A stretch of 7,817 bases of DNA, taken from assembly GCA_019246575.1 (NCBI GenBank), contig JAFAQG010000088.1:1-7817 (forward strand), given 5' to 3'. This document shows positions 6,872 to 7,817 of this stretch, one piece after another (position 1 is the stretch's first letter; every line of letters starts with the position of its first letter). The position numbers and the translations under genes were made by a program. The stretch is from Acidobacteriaceae bacterium (GTDB taxonomy: Bacteria > Acidobacteriota > Terriglobia > Bryobacterales > Bryobacteraceae). The notes under the pieces are model-generated. The model was given only the letters and a program-made list of their open reading frames with translations, did not search any database and had not been told where the DNA came from.

Positions 6872-7138
6872 TTAAGCGGCTGTCGTGACCAGGGCTGCTC
6901 GGCCGGTCAATTGTTTCATCTCGAGATTGGAAACGGGCTCCGCACCACGCTCCCGCAGCCACTGTACGATTTCGTCCACCCCATCGGACGACGTGACCAC
7001 AATCTCGCCCGGTATGATGCTCGAAACGGCGGCGATTGTGGCGTCAAGTTCGTCGAGGATCACATGAACAGGAACATTTGGATTCTCCTCCACAACGGGA
7101 ACCATCGGTACTAGCTCCACAGTGGCTCTCAATCCCAT
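6872..7138 (-). CDS. Probable C-terminal end of cyanophycin synthetase in a shifted frame, or a small separate protein
   Basis: In this frame 88 codons from ATG 7138 to the stop at 6872-6874 give a natural-looking sequence. VHVILDELDATIAAVSSIIPGEIVV, described here in two parts (VHVILDELDA and PGEIVV), then GVDEIVQWLRERGAEPV resemble the last strand-helix-strand of cyanophycin synthetases. In those, an 'ILDE.EA' motif is followed by 'PG.LVV' and a final helix. The competing frame of the cphA entry is Cys/Ser/Arg-rich over 7044-7138, so this frame is the coding one there. Two readings are open: a one-base frameshift joins it to cphA, or it is a separately started small gene coupled to cphA (a weak GAGAAG lies upstream of the ATG). 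Its stop is 2 nt before iadA. Confidence 0.55.
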   Translation of the reverse strand: MGLRATVELVPMVPVVEENPNVPVHVILDELDATIAAVSSIIPGEIVVTSSDGVDEIVQWLRERGAEPVSNLEMKQLTGRAALVTTAA

Positions 7139-7817
7139 TCCGCTTCTCGGTGGGATTACCGAAAACGACAACCCCTTCGGCAGCAACCAGTACGATGCCA
7201 TGCTCGCGAAGGTTGAACATAGGCTCAGCAGCGGCTTTAAGCTGATCGCATCTGGTTTGCGACAAGATCCTCGCCACTTCTCCGGGCTGCCGTCCGCGCA
7301 GGTCTTTGTCTTCGCGAACGTACACCCGGTCGTAACCGTGTGCCACCATTCGCGCCGAATCCATAATCAGATCCGTACGTCTGTCTCCCGGAATGGCAAT
7401 CACAGCGGTACGGCGCGATGCGTTCCAGTTCGCAACCATGTCGCGCATACACCTGATGGCGACCGGGTTGTGGCCGTAATCGATGACGACGTAGCCGCCT
7501 CGAAACGCGTACACATTAAGCCTTCCAACACTGTCCCGCTCCGTCCGAAAGGTGCGCAATGCGTCTGCTATCTGCTGCACGGGCAACCCGTAAGCACGAG
7601 CTACGGCAGTCGCAGCCAACACGTTCGAAACTTGGAATTCCGGTGTGCCGCCCAATGTCGCGGGAATCTGATCGATTACAGCGATGCTTTCAATAACCGT
7701 CACCCCGTGTCGCTCTTCGATCCATCCTCCCACCCGCACGTATGCTCTGCCGCCTTGCTCCAGGTGCTGCTGAATTACGGGGTTATGCAGGTCCAATGAG
7801 AAATAGACGATCTCTTT
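7044..7817 (-). CDS. cphA: Cyanophycin synthetase, C-terminal Mur-ligase part (5' end outside window)
   Basis: Cyanophycin synthetase uses ATP to add Asp and then Arg, building the storage polymer. The window holds only its last part, open from the window edge (KEIVYFSLDLHNPVIQQH) to a stop at 7044. Recognisable features of the Mur-ligase-like module are the GGRAYVRVGGWI strand pair, TLGGTPEFQVSNVLAA with the conserved Asn, GRLNVY (about 7526-7509), VVIDYGHNPVAI (about 7490-7455), IPGDRR, and VREDKDLRGRQPGEVARIL. All match cyanophycin synthetases in order and spacing. The ATP-grasp domain that activates Asp must lie beyond 7817. From about 7140 onward this frame turns Cys/Ser/Arg-rich (HCGASTDGSRCGG), unlike the family, and the family-like C-terminus continues in another frame. 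Whether it is the CphA1 or the dipeptide-polymerising CphA2 type cannot be decided from this part. It leads an operon with iadA and cphB. Confidence 0.85.
   Translation of the reverse strand, partial: KEIVYFSLDLHNPVIQQHLEQGGRAYVRVGGWIEERHGVTVIESIAVIDQIPATLGGTPEFQVSNVLAATAVARAYGLPVQQIADALRTFRTERDSVGRLNVYAFRGGYVVIDYGHNPVAIRCMRDMVANWNASRRTAVIAIPGDRRTDLIMDSARMVAHGYDRVYVREDKDLRGRQPGEVARILSQTRCDQLKAAAEPMFNLREHGIVLVAAEGVVVFGNPTEKRNGIESHCGASTDGSRCGGESKCSCSCDPRRT

Noticed and set aside
6870..6962. Upstream start that would extend IadA by 31 residues
   Set aside because: The added residues are not family-like and lie within the preceding reading frame. The conserved IadA N-terminus begins at 6869.
7794..7796. 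TTG as a possible start of the cphA fragment
   Set aside because: The frame continues open to the window edge with family-like residues (KEIVYFS), so the gene simply runs off the window.
7122..7799. Open frame of 225 codons on the + strand opposite cphA
   Set aside because: It mirrors the cphA Mur-ligase region, shows no recognisable motif, and has no ribosome site or partner genes.
1..7817. CRISPR arrays, tRNA/rRNA genes, insertion sequences, attachment sites
   Set aside because: Both strands were read for spaced repeats, cloverleaf patterns, transposase motifs and flanking inverted repeats; none were found.

Overview
The window looks like a piece of a chromosome from a soil-type bacterium, most likely an acidobacterium. 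This is an inference from three things: moderately GC-rich DNA, a eukaryote-type Ser/Thr kinase, and a Tat-exported GH79 enzyme whose catalytic layout resembles the characterised Acidobacterium capsulatum beta-glucuronidase. No rRNA, tRNA, CRISPR array, insertion sequence or phage gene was seen. The two halves of the window converge near position 4,800.

Left half, + strand. The 3' end of a Ser/Thr protein kinase gene with a membrane-spanning tail ends at 791. A gene-poor stretch (792-1168) follows, carrying on the - strand what looks like the decayed C-terminus of an imidazolonepropionase-like amidohydrolase. Next comes a tight two-gene unit. The first gene is a Tat-signal GH79 glycosidase (1169-2635). 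The second, 2 nt downstream, is a Sec-signal protein of the DUF4964/DUF5127/DUF4965/DUF1793 'glutaminase A-like' family (2638-4743). Both are predicted to be exported and probably act together on an extracellular or periplasmic substrate.

Right half, - strand, reading from 7817 down to 4850: the C-terminal (Mur-ligase) part of cyanophycin synthetase (cphA, cut by the window edge), a second-frame segment that looks like its last residues, an isoaspartyl dipeptidase (iadA-like), and an intracellular cyanophycinase (cphB). Together they form a complete cycle for the storage polymer cyanophycin (multi-L-arginyl-poly-L-aspartate). CphA builds it, CphB cuts it to beta-Asp-Arg dipeptides, and IadA splits these into Asp and Arg. 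The genes are packed with 2-nt gaps or overlaps, so they are probably one operon.

The points most worth checking are two out-of-frame junctions in the cyanophycin operon: the cphA C-terminus changes frame near 7140, and the iadA frame runs 185 nt into cphB. They may be real overlaps or frameshifts, biological or from sequencing. Others are a Glu in place of the carbamylated Lys in the IadA homologue, the amidohydrolase remnant, and a short in-frame coding-like extension beyond the stop of the DUF4965 gene.
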